64,000 bases of DNA, taken from positions 2,232,001-2,296,000 of the forward strand of contig JAUEDM010000002.1 of NCBI GenBank assembly GCA_033439685.1, in the 5' to 3' direction. Below are positions 22,830 to 33,882 of the stretch, in pieces. Position 1 is the first letter of the stretch. Every line of letters starts with the position of its first letter. Source of the DNA: Apodospora peruviana (taxonomy: Eukaryota; Ascomycota; Sordariomycetes; Sordariales; Lasiosphaeriaceae). The notes below the pieces were generated by a model. It was not told where the DNA came from, made no database searches, and saw nothing but the letters and a program-made list of their open reading frames with translations. The position numbers and the translations under genes were made by a program.

Positions 22830-23423
22830 TTTTTTGGTTAATTTATTCACATACTTACCTAAGGTAGTTGTCATAATTGGGATTGCATGGATAACCGAAG
22901 TACTGGAGTTGATACCTGTTTTTTCAGTCATGGGGCGCCTTATGTTGAACAAAAGAAATCTGAACTCAAATATCCACTTGCATACTAGTGCTCTTATAAC
23001 ATGGCAGCTTACTTGGCTTGTGTGTGATGGTATTGTCCCATGATTTGTGATTATTTATTTAAACTGCTTGGAACGTGTAATCCATATATCTATACGGATA
23101 CGGAGACGTGAAAATGCTTGGCAAGGATTCGAGGTGGTTTGAAGCTCTGGTGGGGCAAGATCTTGGCCCGTCGAGCCAATTGCTGCATCGGCGATTTTTA
23201 GGTGCAACCGCCTACGCCTACGGTTTCCGGTCCAACGCTGTCGAGGACCGAACAAAATAATTCCTACTCCGTACAAACTCGAGAACCGAACGTCACAACA
23301 CTGCACACGCTACCCTCTTCCAACCAGCCGCCGCCGCCTCGAGCAAGCTTCATTGCCAGACAGTATTCTATTCAAATCAGGCGCAGACCCATTCGTCTTC
23401 GTCCGCGCGGCAATCGTCAAGGT
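22830..23423. other. Intergenic region upstream of SAD1
   Basis: A gap of about 590 bp. The SAD1 frame stays open for about 220 bp upstream of the chosen ATG, but without an ATG, so this is taken as leader rather than coding. Confidence 0.6.
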
Positions 23424-25139
23424 ATGGTGGCCAAACGCCATGCGGCAGAAGCCCTCGAAGAGCTGGCAATAGCCGACTCGCCAGCATCGAAGCGGTCGAG
23501 AGTGGACGACTACAACAAGAGCCTAACGCCCTCGAGCGCGAACGAGACCGGCGATGAAGTCCAACGGGACACAACAGAGTTGGAGAACGGAGAGTCCAAA
23601 CCCCTTCACCTGCCAGACCGGACCGCCAAAGATGGGAATGATGATGACCATGACGACGAGATCGAGGAGGAGGAGCAGGAGGAGGAAGAAGAAGAAGTGA
23701 GGGCGCCAATCCGACAATCCGCACCGACTGAAGGCTACGACGACCTCTACCTAGACACTATCGACCGAAATGTGCTCGACTTTGACTTCGAGAAGCTATG
23801 CTCCGTCAGCCTGTCCAACATCAACGTCTACGCCTGTCTGGTGTGCGGGAGGTACTACCAGGGCCGGGGGCCGAAGTCGCACGCCTACTTCCACGCCCTG
23901 GACGAGGGCCACCACGTCTTCATCAACATGGGCACGCAAAAGGTCTATGTTCTGCCGGAAGGGTACGAGGTGAAGAGCAAGTCGCTGGAGGACATCAAGT
24001 ACGTGTCGGACCCGCTGTATACCAGGGACGAGATCGCCGAGTTCGACCACACGCCGCGCACCTCGTGGACGCTCAGCGGCAAGGAATACAGACCCGGCTT
24101 CGTCGGCATGAACAACATCAAGGAGAACGACTACCTCAACGTGGTGGTGCAGGCGCTCTCGCACGTCTCGCCGCTGCGCAATTTCTTTCTCATCGAGGAC
24201 TTCAGCAGCAAACCAGAGCTCGTCAAACGGACCTCGATCCTGTTTCGTAAGATCTGGAACCCGCGCGCGTTCAAATCGCACGTGTCGCCACACGAGCTGC
24301 TGCAGGAGATCTCACTGCGGTCGAATAAGCGCTTCACGCTCACCGCGCAGTCCGACCCTGTCGAGTTCTTGTCGTGGTTTCTTAACAATCTGCACCTCGG
24401 GCTGGGCGGCAGCAAGACCAAACCGGGCTCCAGCATGATCCAGCGCGTGTTCCAGGGGAAGCTGAAGGTGGAGTCGCAGGCCATCACGGCGAAAGCAGAC
24501 GCCGGCGACAGGTTGCGGTTCGAGGAGGCGGCCGAGGTGAAAGTCGACACGAGCCGGTTCCTGCTGCTCACGCTGGACCTCCCCGCCGCGCCCCTGTTCC
24601 AGGACGAGCAGGAGCGCAACATCATCCCGCAGGTGCCGCTCACCACGATCCTGGCCAAGTACAACGGCGTGACGGCGCAGGATGGGCTCAACGCGCAGCG
24701 CCGGCGTTTTCGGCTGCTGCACCCGCTGCCGCCATTCCTCATGTTTCACGTGAAGCGGTTCAGCCAGAACAAATTCGTGTCGGAACGGAACCCGACCATC
24801 GTCACGTTCGACGCGCGCAACCTCGACATGGCGCCCTACGTCGAGCCGGACCCGACTTCTCAGAGTCACGGCGAGCCGATCTGGTACGACTTGGTGGCCA
24901 ACGTGGTGCACGAGGCCGTGCGCACCAAAGATGATGTCGCTGACAGCGGCGAGGAGCGCAAGACGTGGAAGGCGCAGCTGCGCGACAAGGCGACGGACGA
25001 GTGGGTGGTTGCGCAGGATCTGTTTGTCGAAAAGATTCGTAGCGAGCTACTGTATCTGAGCGAGTCGTATCTGCAGATTTGGGAGAGAAGGGATCATAAA
25101 CCTAATAAGGGGAAAGGAAAGGCGCCGGCAGCTAGATGA
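23424..25139 (+). CDS. SAD1: Tri-snRNP protein Sad1 / USP39 (inactive ubiquitin-specific-protease fold)
   Basis: A single exon encodes 571 residues. Sad1/USP39 stabilises the U4/U6.U5 tri-snRNP for pre-mRNA splicing in the nucleus. The N-terminal ~90 residues are basic then very acidic (runs of Glu/Asp). A UBP-type zinc finger follows (LVCGRYYQGRGPKSHAYFHA, EGHHVFINMGTQKVYVLP) and then a USP fold (PGFVGMNNIKENDYLN, DPVEFLSWFLNNLHLGLGG, FLMFHVKRFSQNKF). The position of the catalytic Cys in active USPs reads Asp (about residue 236, in KENDYLN), as expected for this non-peptidase family. The start was placed at the first ATG of a frame open further 5'; an upstream exon cannot be excluded. Confidence 0.95.
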   Translation: MVAKRHAAEALEELAIADSPASKRSRVDDYNKSLTPSSANETGDEVQRDTTELENGESKPLHLPDRTAKDGNDDDHDDEIEEEEQEEEEEEVRAPIRQSAPTEGYDDLYLDTIDRNVLDFDFEKLCSVSLSNINVYACLVCGRYYQGRGPKSHAYFHALDEGHHVFINMGTQKVYVLPEGYEVKSKSLEDIKYVSDPLYTRDEIAEFDHTPRTSWTLSGKEYRPGFVGMNNIKENDYLNVVVQALSHVSPLRNFFLIEDFSSKPELVKRTSILFRKIWNPRAFKSHVSPHELLQEISLRSNKRFTLTAQSDPVEFLSWFLNNLHLGLGGSKTKPGSSMIQRVFQGKLKVESQAITAKADAGDRLRFEEAAEVKVDTSRFLLLTLDLPAAPLFQDEQERNIIPQVPLTTILAKYNGVTAQDGLNAQRRRFRLLHPLPPFLMFHVKRFSQNKFVSERNPTIVTFDARNLDMAPYVEPDPTSQSHGEPIWYDLVANVVHEAVRTKDDVADSGEERKTWKAQLRDKATDEWVVAQDLFVEKIRSELLYLSESYLQIWERRDHKPNKGKGKAPAAR

Positions 25140-25562
25140 AGAAGCCAGTTAGTTAGTCGGTCACTGGGTTTTGACTGCTGTGTTATGATTATGATTCCCC
25201 GGGGGAAAGGATGGATATATTCAAAAACGCGGAGAAAGAGAGCTGTAGGAGTAGGAAAAGACGCAATTCTTGTAACTCATCAGTAGATTTGGGGTGCTAT
25301 ATCTAAAGATATCTACCATTAAAGGGGTACGAAGTCTAGGATGACTATGTACCTCGAAATGACCGCCTGGACATTGTGAACCCATTAAATATTAATGAAG
25401 ATAAGGAGTAGCTTGTATTGTCCAAAGCAACCTGGGTATAAATGAGATAATGACTTCTTGGTCTGGAGGTTGGCTTACTTTCGATACATACTCACGACGC
25501 TATCAACTCAACTCCGTGTCTGCTGCTCTGTTTATAAATCCGGTATCAATCTCCCAACAAAT
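25140..25562. other. Intergenic region between SAD1 and the 5S gene
   Basis: This holds the SAD1 3' UTR and the 5' flank of the 5S rRNA gene. No open frame of note. Confidence 0.6.
25533..25538 (+). promoter_or_regulatory. TATA-like element of the 5S rRNA gene
   Basis: TATAAA lies 30 bases before the 5S start. An upstream TATA element at about this distance is known to be needed for Neurospora 5S genes, so its presence supports an active gene. Confidence 0.6.
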
Positions 25563-25681
25563 ACATACGGCCATAGACAATGGACAGCTCGGGATCCCGT
25601 CCGCTCTCCCATAGATAAGCCACTAATCGCCAGACTAGTAGTTGGGTCGGTGACGACCAGCGAATCCCTGGTGCTGTATGT
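25563..25681 (+). rRNA. 5S ribosomal RNA gene (dispersed copy)
   Basis: The gene is 119 bases long, the normal 5S length. The ends pair as helix I: ACATACGGC at the 5' end with GCTGTATGT at the 3' end (nine pairs, one of them G-U). Conserved 5S stretches are visible: CGGGATCCCGTCCGCTCTCC, then ATAAGCC, TAGTAGTTGGGTCGGTGACG and CCAGCGAATCCC. It is followed by a T5 run. In filamentous ascomycetes 5S genes are scattered singly through the genome rather than kept in the rDNA repeat, and this one sits between two convergent protein genes. It is transcribed by RNA polymerase III and its product joins the large ribosomal subunit. Confidence 0.93.
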
Positions 25682-25682
25682 C

Positions 25683-25687
25683 TTTTT
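25683..25687 (+). terminator. Pol III T-run terminator of the 5S gene
   Basis: Five T residues lie two bases past the 5S 3' end, as expected for RNA polymerase III termination. Confidence 0.7.
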
Positions 25688-26879
25688 CCTTGGTGGGTCT
25701 TTGGTGATATCTTCTTTCTTTTGGCGTGTACCGTACGTAGGAGCTCACTCATCGCCCGCCCGCCCACGACAGGATTGGTGCTGGTGGTGGCAGCAAGACA
25801 GTATATATATGTAGATCAGGCTCCCTTCACGAGTGTGACCTGCCTGGCCATCGTTGGTAACCACCCACCACTCTATGGTATGAATAACCGACTAAGTCTA
25901 GTCATTGGTCTGTTATGTATTTATTTAATTCAATGCCTAAGTGCCTGTTGGTAAACATCCGTTTCAAGATTCACGAACCACCCTCCCTGCTCCCGTCTTC
26001 CCTCGTTTTCGGACCACCACCTTTCCAGGTAAGTAGGTACCTCAGCCAGCCAGCATCGATTCTAGCTTGGTAGTTGGCTATTACCAGTAGGTAGGCAGCG
26101 GTGAAGTAGGCAGGTAAGTAATTTGCCCTAAACCGGATAGATAACCTCTTAGTTTTACAGTTCAATCAATCGCCTCCGGGCACTCTCACTCCCAGCATTT
26201 CGCTCAGCTCACATACAGGGAGGGTGAAGATGAGGCAGGCATCCATCCACCTCAGTCGCCGCTCCCAAACATCAACCAGACACGCACACAATACAGATAC
26301 ATAAACATCCGCGGCCTTCGCTTTCTCCTCTTTTCTCCCAGCCGTGCTGGCACGAAAATGGAGGACACCCACAATAGCAGAATTAGGTTCAACAACCAAA
26401 TATGAAGCAAACAAAAGACAACGCTTGCCCGAAACCATAGTCACACACACACACACACATCTCAAGTCCGGTCCCATCAGCAGAGCCCCCGACATTACAG
26501 AGAAAGACCCAAGCAAGACCAAAATGTCCACGGTATGATGCCAAGGGCGTAGGCATCAGTTAAAAAAGAATGACGAGAAAGAAGCGAAATCAAAGGAAGA
26601 ATGATGGTACCCGAATGATTTCTTCGTGCGCGAGACGAACAAATGCTGAATTCATTTCATACTTGTTGTTTGGCCATTTTCTCTCTTTACTGTACAGGTT
26701 GATGTGCAGGGAGGACGCATGTCATCAGTATAGATAGGATATGACGCTCGTAATGCCCTCCTACGTTCGGAATTCGGAGACTTTATTCCCAGTCTCGGTA
26801 CGAGAGAAACGTAACGTTCGGAATCCGGAGGCTTTGTTCCCGGTCTCAATTGAGAGGAGAATTGTCGCGCGGTGACGTT
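25688..26879. other. Intergenic region, 5S to eIF4E-2 gene
   Basis: No gene was recognised. It contains a (CA)9 microsatellite at 26442-26459 and an AGGTAAGTAGGTACCT motif near 26027. The right end is the 3' UTR of the eIF4E-2-type gene. Confidence 0.55.
26442..26459. repeat. (CA)9 microsatellite
   Basis: Perfect dinucleotide run in intergenic DNA. Confidence 0.85.
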
Positions 26880-28150
26880 CTATGTGTTCATCGAGACCTT
26901 CTGGTTGTCCGGCTGGTCACGTTGCTGCTGCGTTTGGTGGTGTGACGTTTGTTGCCTGTTGGATGCCCGCTTGTCGCCCTGATTATGGTGATTATTCGCC
27001 TTTTCGCGTCGGGATTCCTCGATAGCTGTGCGCTGTTGGATACTTGAGTCATGACTCTTCCATTCGAGCTTCGTGTCGGGGCCAAAGGCCAGAGTCCGCT
27101 TCATGGTTTCACTTAGTAGGACAAGTCAGCATGAGAGGTGATATGAAAAGGGGAGCATGCAGGAACGTACCGAATCTTCAAAACCCGCTGGCCGTCGTCC
27201 CGGAGCCAGATGCTGAGAATGTCTTCACCGTTTCGAACACTCAAAACGACACCACATACTTCATCACTTGCATCGCCGAACTGGTCCCCGATAACAGCAA
27301 ACAGAAGATCCTCCCAATAGCGATCCGCAACACCCTTCTTCAGGCGTACAATCCACTTTCCTCCATGCTTGTTTTCCTCATCCTCCCATATTGGCCTGAT
27401 GCCCTTCTTGAATAGGTGATAATCTGAAACCAGAGGCAGCGCCGAGGGCCGCTTCAGGTGTTGGTAGACGGTAAAGAACTCTTCGGCCGAGTCGCAAGAC
27501 GCAATTGGGTGCAGCGTCTTTTCGTACTCGATGAATCCGTTCGCCTTGGAGATGGGCGGGCGGAACCAAAAGACCCAGCTGTTGCGCAGCCGGTGGGTGG
27601 ATGTGGACCCCGAAGTGATCGACGCCGATCCCGTAGTTGTCTTGTTCGACTCCGCCAGCGACGCGTTGGACGCCGGCTTCCCAATCACCTTGCTGCTGAG
27701 ACCGCCATCCTTTGCAGATTTCTCGGCAGATGGCGTCTTTGCGGCAGCGCTCAAGGCCGCCTCGAAAGGGTTCCCAGGCGTCTTGGGCGTTTTGGCGGAG
27801 CCAAAAGAGGCGAAAGCACCAGAGCCAAGGCCGAAAGCACTCGATGCGCCGCCCGTGGGCGACGCCAGACCGGCACTGCTCTGTGTGGTTATAGAGTTGA
27901 AAGGGTTGGCCTTCCCGTGCGACGAGCTATCACCGCCAAATCGCTTAGAGAATGTGGCACTACGCCCGGACGGGCTGTCGCCCTGGCCACCGGAGCCAGA
28001 CGTTGAGAGAGAGAGCTTGCTCGAGCTGGGTAAATGCATCATCACGTTAGCAACCACTTCGAGATGATCCGCACATGATCACAACAACTGGCAGATTTAC
28101 GAGGCCGGAATTTGTGCTCACTTGGTACGGCGACTCCATAGGTTATCCAT
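26880..28150 (-). CDS. eIF4E-2-type (class II) cap-binding protein
   Basis: Exons (minus) are 28122-28150, 27171-28025 and 26880-27111; phases close and the product is 371 residues. The N-terminal ~160 residues are low-complexity Ser/Gly/Ala/Thr (MDNLWSRRTN start). The eIF4E fold follows: LRNSWVFWFRPP, SAEEFFTVYQHLKRPS, DYHLFKKGIRPIWEDEEN, GGKWIV and WEDLLFAVIGDQF. The tail is Gln/Asn/His-rich. The Trp of IWEDE (Trp102 of mammalian eIF4E) is kept. The second cap-stacking Trp (Trp56) is not present where the family has it (Glu-Tyr-Glu instead), and Trp73 reads Phe (EEFF). This matches class II eIF4E (4EHP-like), which usually acts as a repressor or specialised factor. It could still initiate translation. 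Confidence 0.9.
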
Positions 28151-30489
28151 GAAGAAGTCGGGGCCGGGATCCTCGATTAAGAGAAAAGGGAGAAAACGAT
28201 GAAGGGACTGCTCTAGCCCAGCGGCACTGTTGCGAGAATTGTGAAGGGCCGAGTCTGACAAAACTTGTGAAGAAACTAGCGGGCGGTTGCTGGAGACTGG
28301 GAACCGAGGCGTGTGATCAGTTGCGGCTAGGAATAGTAGATACCGGTGTAGCAACGACCAAAGGGCCACGGAGCAACTCGATTAACGGTGGGAGATGATG
28401 TCAGGAGGGAGTGATGGGCGTGGTGGCAAGCGGGCTTCAATCGGGACAGTTGTGGTCTTGATGATGTCGGGGCGGTCGTGCAATTGTTTGTGCGGTACAG
28501 GGTCGATGGCAAGCGGATCCAGTGAGAATTGGGCTGCAGAATGTAAAGTCGGAGTTTGGGCGTGGAAGAATGGCGAGACGAGTTTTCTGGAAGGGCGATT
28601 CAATCGTGAAAAAGACAAATCTTGAGCGCACTGGCACATCCACTGGCACTGGGGCACCCAGAGGGCAGAGGCGAACAGTGGCGGGTCTCCAAGCTCCACC
28701 GTGCTGCTTCGGTTCGCTGCAACCTGAATGGCCATTGGCGCTTGGTGGCTGCTACGGTCTACAGGGAAGCTACAACAGCACCCGCTTGGGGGGACCTGCC
28801 GACCACAAAGTCCACGACGTTGCAGGCGGTGAGCACGGGCTCAAAATTGCCTGGCCCACCTCCCCTCTTAAGAAAATCCCAGCCGGCAAATTTCCGCAGT
28901 CCCTTTTTCTTCTTTTACCTAAACCAGACCACAACGCAAAATCATAACCAGCTTGCTATGAACGCCCCCTCGCAAGCTGACAGTTTTCCGATCGTGTGTC
29001 GAGATTGACTCCTCTAAATTGCCCTTGTTTAAAACCATCATCACGAGTGCCCCATTTGCGCGGCGACCATGATGCGATGATGACCTGAAACAAGATCCGG
29101 ACATTTCTGTTTGCTCTGGGGGTTTGTACGGAAGACTGCATAGGCAGTACTTTGAGGGGTGTGCGCATACCTTCATTGAAGGTGCCTGCATATTCTATGT
29201 AGGTAGTGCCTACGGACCTTGCCCTTCAATATTCTCTTTGGTAAGTTTTTGAACCATCTGATCTGATTTACCGACACCATTCTTCACCATGATGATTTGT
29301 AAACATTCCGGTAAACTGACTCAACAATGGCTGGGACCTGCTCTGTCCTCGTTGGCATTGTGCGGTCTGGACGTCATGAGTTGAGGATGTGGATACACCT
29401 TTGGCAAAACAAACTACTGAACCTCCATCCTATGATATGCACATCGAGCCACAGATCTATGTCTCTTGACAGCTAACCTCGGCCAGTTTAGGACTTTCTT
29501 TCCCTCACAGGCTTCCACTGGATGTCTCAAGTGAGAGTCTACCCCAGTTCTAGATATATCGTCGATACAGAATCGCAACTGGACGATCTGACAACCCTGG
29601 GTCTGAGTGGACTGGCCATGATCCTTGGAGCCGGCATTGCAGCACATGGCACAACTGAGACGGGATGGGGGCTACCACTACGGCCTATTCAGTACAACCT
29701 CGAAGAACAAACAGATAGGTTTGAAAGTGAGTGTCGACTCCAAGTCTATGAGGAGGACCAATAGGTGCCTCCCCGATGGACCGCGAGATGTGCTCCCAGT
29801 GCTAGCCGCTTCGGTCCACCTGGGCTGACAGAGCTTCGCATTATGTGCCTATCTCGCGCGGATGCCGGATGTCGGATGCCGAAGAGCACGTTCTCCGCCA
29901 TAACGCGGAGAGCGCGTGGGATGTGGGGGGAGGATGCCGGCGGCCGGTCAAGAAATTGATATTGGGCTGGAAGGCCGTTTGCTGGTATCCCGTCTCCGGG
30001 TGGCATACCCCACGGGCGACTTGGCAATCCTCCATTGCCCGTACACTACTGTAGTGCTAGGTTTGCATGCAGCTGATGCTGTAATAATGAACCTTTTCAA
30101 GCAGCGTGCAAACACCGGAGACGTAGGAAAGCAACCTTTGAACATGGTACGGATTAGTAGTAATTTGTATTGTGATCCGTACCGATCCGAACAAGCGGTA
30201 CAGTGAAAGGGTCCCCTTGGCATTGCACGGTTACACGCTTCTGCATGTCGGGATTACCGGTACCCTTACGCCGCATTACCCCACGCCGCCACTACCTACG
30301 TAAAAGGTGGGGTAGAATTTTGCGACGAGGTGTGACACTGCAGACGAGTGCAGCTCAACTCCTTTCGGCCTTTGACAAAGAGAAATCTGGACCGATCGAC
30401 AGATCCGGACGGTATTGCGGAAGCCATTGCGAGCAATCCCAACGACATAGAGACCCCCTGAGCGCCAATCGATAACCATTCGTTCATAA
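28151..30489. other. 2.3-kb divergent intergenic region, eIF4E-2 / MET12
   Basis: This holds both promoters. An 80-codon open frame with a hydrophobic patch at 29522-29764 is the only mildly protein-like piece (see findings). There is no RNA gene or repeat of note. Confidence 0.5.
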
Positions 30490-32592
30490 ATGGGCGAATT
30501 TCTGTCCAATTCTGAACTGGAGGCTGCTCTAAGGGACCCCGCCATGGACAAGATCACAGACAAGATCGCGGCTCTGCCCGCCGAGGCGAACTACTTCTCG
30601 CTCGAGTTCTTCCCGCCCAAGACCGCCATGGGCTTCTCCAACCTGCGCGACCGTCTGGACCGCATGGCTAGAGCCCTACGGCCCCTCTTCGTCAACGTTA
30701 CCTGGGGTGCTGGCGGATCGACGGCCCAGAAGTCGCTGGAGCTGGCCGAGATCTGCCAGAGGGAGCTCGGCCTCACCACCTGTCTCCATCTGACCTGCAC
30801 CAACATGAGCCGCAAGCTGATAGACAAGGCCCTGGACGACGCCAAGGCACTGGGCATCCGGAACATCCTTGCCCTCCGCGGCGACCCTCCCAGGAGAGCA
30901 GAGTACCGCGATGCCAACGACCCCGACCCGGCCGACGACGAGGAAGAGGACGAGTTCGTTTGGGCCATGGACTTGGTGCGCTACATAAGAAAGAACCACG
31001 GAGACTACTTCTGTATCGGCGTGGCAGCTTACCCAGAGGGCCACGCCGACGAAAGCCACCCCCTGGGCCAGTGTTCGGATCACGACCTGCCCTACCTCGT
31101 CGAGAAGGTGCAGGCGGGCGCCGACTTCATCATGACCCAGTTATTTTTTGACATCGAGGCATACGAGAATTTTGAGAAGAATTTGAGAGAACATCCCAGT
31201 GGGGCATTCAAAAATATTGTTATAATCCCTGGCCTCATGCCGGTACAGAGCTACCAGATGATCAAGAGGACGACCAAGCTCAGCCACGCCAAGATCCCCG
31301 AAGATATGATAGCGCGGTTAGATGCGGTTAAAGGAGATGACGAGAAGGTTAAAAATGTCGGAGTGGACATTCTTAGTGAGATGATCGAGCAGATCAAGGA
31401 AGTGAAGAGCAGGACATCGTCCGGCCCGAGAGGCTTTCATTTCTACACGCTCAACCTCGAGAAAGCTGTCTCATTCATCGTGGAGCGGACGAACCTGATC
31501 CCTCCCAGCACACCCGAGGAAGGAGAGCTGGCTGTGGCCGAGGATCCGCTTCCAGATATTCCCAGCCTGCAGATCAACGGAACCACGCCCACTATGAAGT
31601 CCCTGACGCAAGATGACTCGAGGCAGATGTCGTCGGTTGGCTCCGACCCCCGGAACCGCGTGATTGTGGTGGATCGGTCCGCTTCGTACCCCGACTATGA
31701 GGCGACGGCCCTCGAGGCGAGCGTTCCGGCAGAACCGGTCAACACTCGGGCCAACACGCTGGCTATCTCGGAAGGCGAAGGCGTGTTGGGCCGCGAAGCC
31801 ACGTGGGATGACTTCCCCAACGGCAGATGGGGAGATGCCCGGTCGCCTGCCTACGGCCAGATTGACGGATACGGAGTGAGCCTGCACGTCACCGTGGCAC
31901 AGGCGTTGCAACTATGGAGCATGCCCAAGACGAACGAAGACATCAACAACATCTTCATAAGACATCTCAAGGGCGAGCTCTCCGCTATTCCCTGGAGCGA
32001 GGAGGGCTTCAATGCTGAGACGGACACCATCAGGGATAACCTGATCCGGCTTAACTCCAAGGGCTGGTGGACGCTGGCCTCGCAGCCGGCCGTCAACGGC
32101 CTCCGGTCCAGCGACCCGACGTTTGGGTGGGGACCACAGAACGGTTTCGTCTTCCAAAAAGCGTTTGTCGAGTTTTTTATCCCGTCGGCCGACTGGAAGA
32201 AGTTGAAGGAGAAGCTCGACCGGCCCGAGATGCGGGACGTGGTCTGCTATTTTGCCATCAATCAGGACGGGGACTTTGCGAGCTCAGACCAGAATCTACC
32301 GGCGCTGGATGCCGAGGGCAAGCCCGCCGTCCGCGAGCCGAGCACGAACGCGGTGACGTGGGGCGTGTTTCCGGGCAAGGAGATTGTCACGCCGACCATC
32401 ATTGAGGAGGTCAGTTTCCGGGCCTGGAGCGAGGAGGCGTTTGGGATCTGGGGCGAGTGGGCCAAGGTGTATGGCAGGGGGTCGGACAGCGAGAAACTGC
32501 TGGAAGGTGTGAGGCGGGACTCGTGGCTGGTCAATATTGTTCATCATGATTTTGTGCAGAGGAATGGGCTGTGGGAGGTGCTTAACGAGTAG
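30490..32592 (+). CDS. MET12: Methylenetetrahydrofolate reductase, MET12 type
   Basis: A single exon encodes 700 residues. The enzyme reduces 5,10-methylene-THF to 5-methyl-THF for methionine synthesis (FAD flavoprotein, cytosol). The N-terminal TIM-barrel half has YFSLEFFPPKT, VTWGAGGSTAQKSLELA, CLHLTCTNMSRKLIDKAL, ILALRGDPPR, AAYPEGH, GADFIMTQLFFD and GFHFYTLNLEKAV. A ~100-residue polar linker (about 345-445) follows. The regulatory half has WDDFPNGRWGDARSPAYG, LASQPAVNGL, FGWGPQNGFVFQKAFVEFF, VTWGVFPGKEI and IVHHDFV. A second ATG at 30544 (MDKITDKIAAL) has a stronger context (GCCATGG) and starts where related fungal proteins are expected to start, so it may be the true initiator. FFPPKT and the linker point to the Met12 rather than the Met13 branch. 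Confidence 0.95.
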   Translation: MGEFLSNSELEAALRDPAMDKITDKIAALPAEANYFSLEFFPPKTAMGFSNLRDRLDRMARALRPLFVNVTWGAGGSTAQKSLELAEICQRELGLTTCLHLTCTNMSRKLIDKALDDAKALGIRNILALRGDPPRRAEYRDANDPDPADDEEEDEFVWAMDLVRYIRKNHGDYFCIGVAAYPEGHADESHPLGQCSDHDLPYLVEKVQAGADFIMTQLFFDIEAYENFEKNLREHPSGAFKNIVIIPGLMPVQSYQMIKRTTKLSHAKIPEDMIARLDAVKGDDEKVKNVGVDILSEMIEQIKEVKSRTSSGPRGFHFYTLNLEKAVSFIVERTNLIPPSTPEEGELAVAEDPLPDIPSLQINGTTPTMKSLTQDDSRQMSSVGSDPRNRVIVVDRSASYPDYEATALEASVPAEPVNTRANTLAISEGEGVLGREATWDDFPNGRWGDARSPAYGQIDGYGVSLHVTVAQALQLWSMPKTNEDINNIFIRHLKGELSAIPWSEEGFNAETDTIRDNLIRLNSKGWWTLASQPAVNGLRSSDPTFGWGPQNGFVFQKAFVEFFIPSADWKKLKEKLDRPEMRDVVCYFAINQDGDFASSDQNLPALDAEGKPAVREPSTNAVTWGVFPGKEIVTPTIIEEVSFRAWSEEAFGIWGEWAKVYGRGSDSEKLLEGVRRDSWLVNIVHHDFVQRNGLWEVLNE

Positions 32593-33818
32593 GTTGGCTA
32601 TCTCTTGAGTTGGTTTCAGCGGGGGTATATATATTATATACGCACTTTGTGTGCTTTGTTCCGGGTGGCGGATATATTGTTTTATAGTGAAGTAGTGTAA
32701 AGAGCGAGAAAAGAACCTGGAAAAGGACAAAATGGTAGAATGGTAGGGGTTGGTAGCGACTGTTCGGGCAAAATATAACGAATTTAGATGAATAACGTCG
32801 ATCCAGCCATCACACCATTCTACAATAAATTCACCGTAGTAGTGTATGTATGTACAACACCATACTTCCGCTCAACCCCTTCCTTGATGCTTGTTACTTA
32901 TAACGACCGGGTTGTAAACTATTTACTTGGCTGAGGGACGGTCTTCGTTTGGATGTCGAGTTCGAAACCACCTACCTAGCGGGGGGAAGACTTGAATTGA
33001 GAAAGGGGCGATGTTGTTCTTTTGCTTGCTCAGACTGATCAAGTGGTGGGATGTTTTAGGAATGGAAACATCAGCAGAAAGTTTGCAGGAAACCTACCTA
33101 TGTATGGAGTTCCTGGAAGGGTTCTATTTCTTTGATTATCCGAGGACCTGGAAGGTCTTAAAGCGTCAAGTTTCTTGGAAATGTTCAAGTCAAGTTTTTT
33201 CATAAAAGATGGCATTTCTCTGGGTACCTGTTCTCAAGTATGTATCATGAAACGCCCGCCAATCCCATCCATCCAGGAAGCTAACCCCACGAATAAAACG
33301 CCAAAGCAAAGAAAAAAAGAAACAGCGTGCAGCAGTGGGTGGTGGGTATCTGAACCGTGTTGGTTAAGCCATGGTGTTGTTCCGCATTTCCTTCCATCCA
33401 TACGGCAAAATCCATCTCCGTCGTCATCATCATCTCAAAGTCCTTTCTTAGGTTCCTCTCCTTTTTTTCTTCCAGTCCGTTCGTCCGTCCCCAAGTGCTC
33501 ACCACCTCCAGACGGAAAAAAAAAAAGAAGAAAGGAGAAAGGCAGATGCCACAGGAAAAGAAAAGACTGTGTAAACCTGAAAGCCTTTCGACCAGACCAC
33601 CAACCGATAGACCAACCAAGGAAAAACAAATTCGATTGAACTAAAATCACATATCCATCCGGGCAGCGATTGGTTGGCGTTCTTTCTTTGTGCGAGTGGC
33701 TGTGAATATATAATGACGAGCAAATGCAAATGTATCGGAGGATGGCGTGGTATCTCGCAAATCGAAAGTGTGGCAGGATATAATCCAGGTAATATGCTGC
33801 TGTCGTGAACCTCCTTAT

Positions 33819-33882
<64 letters not shown>

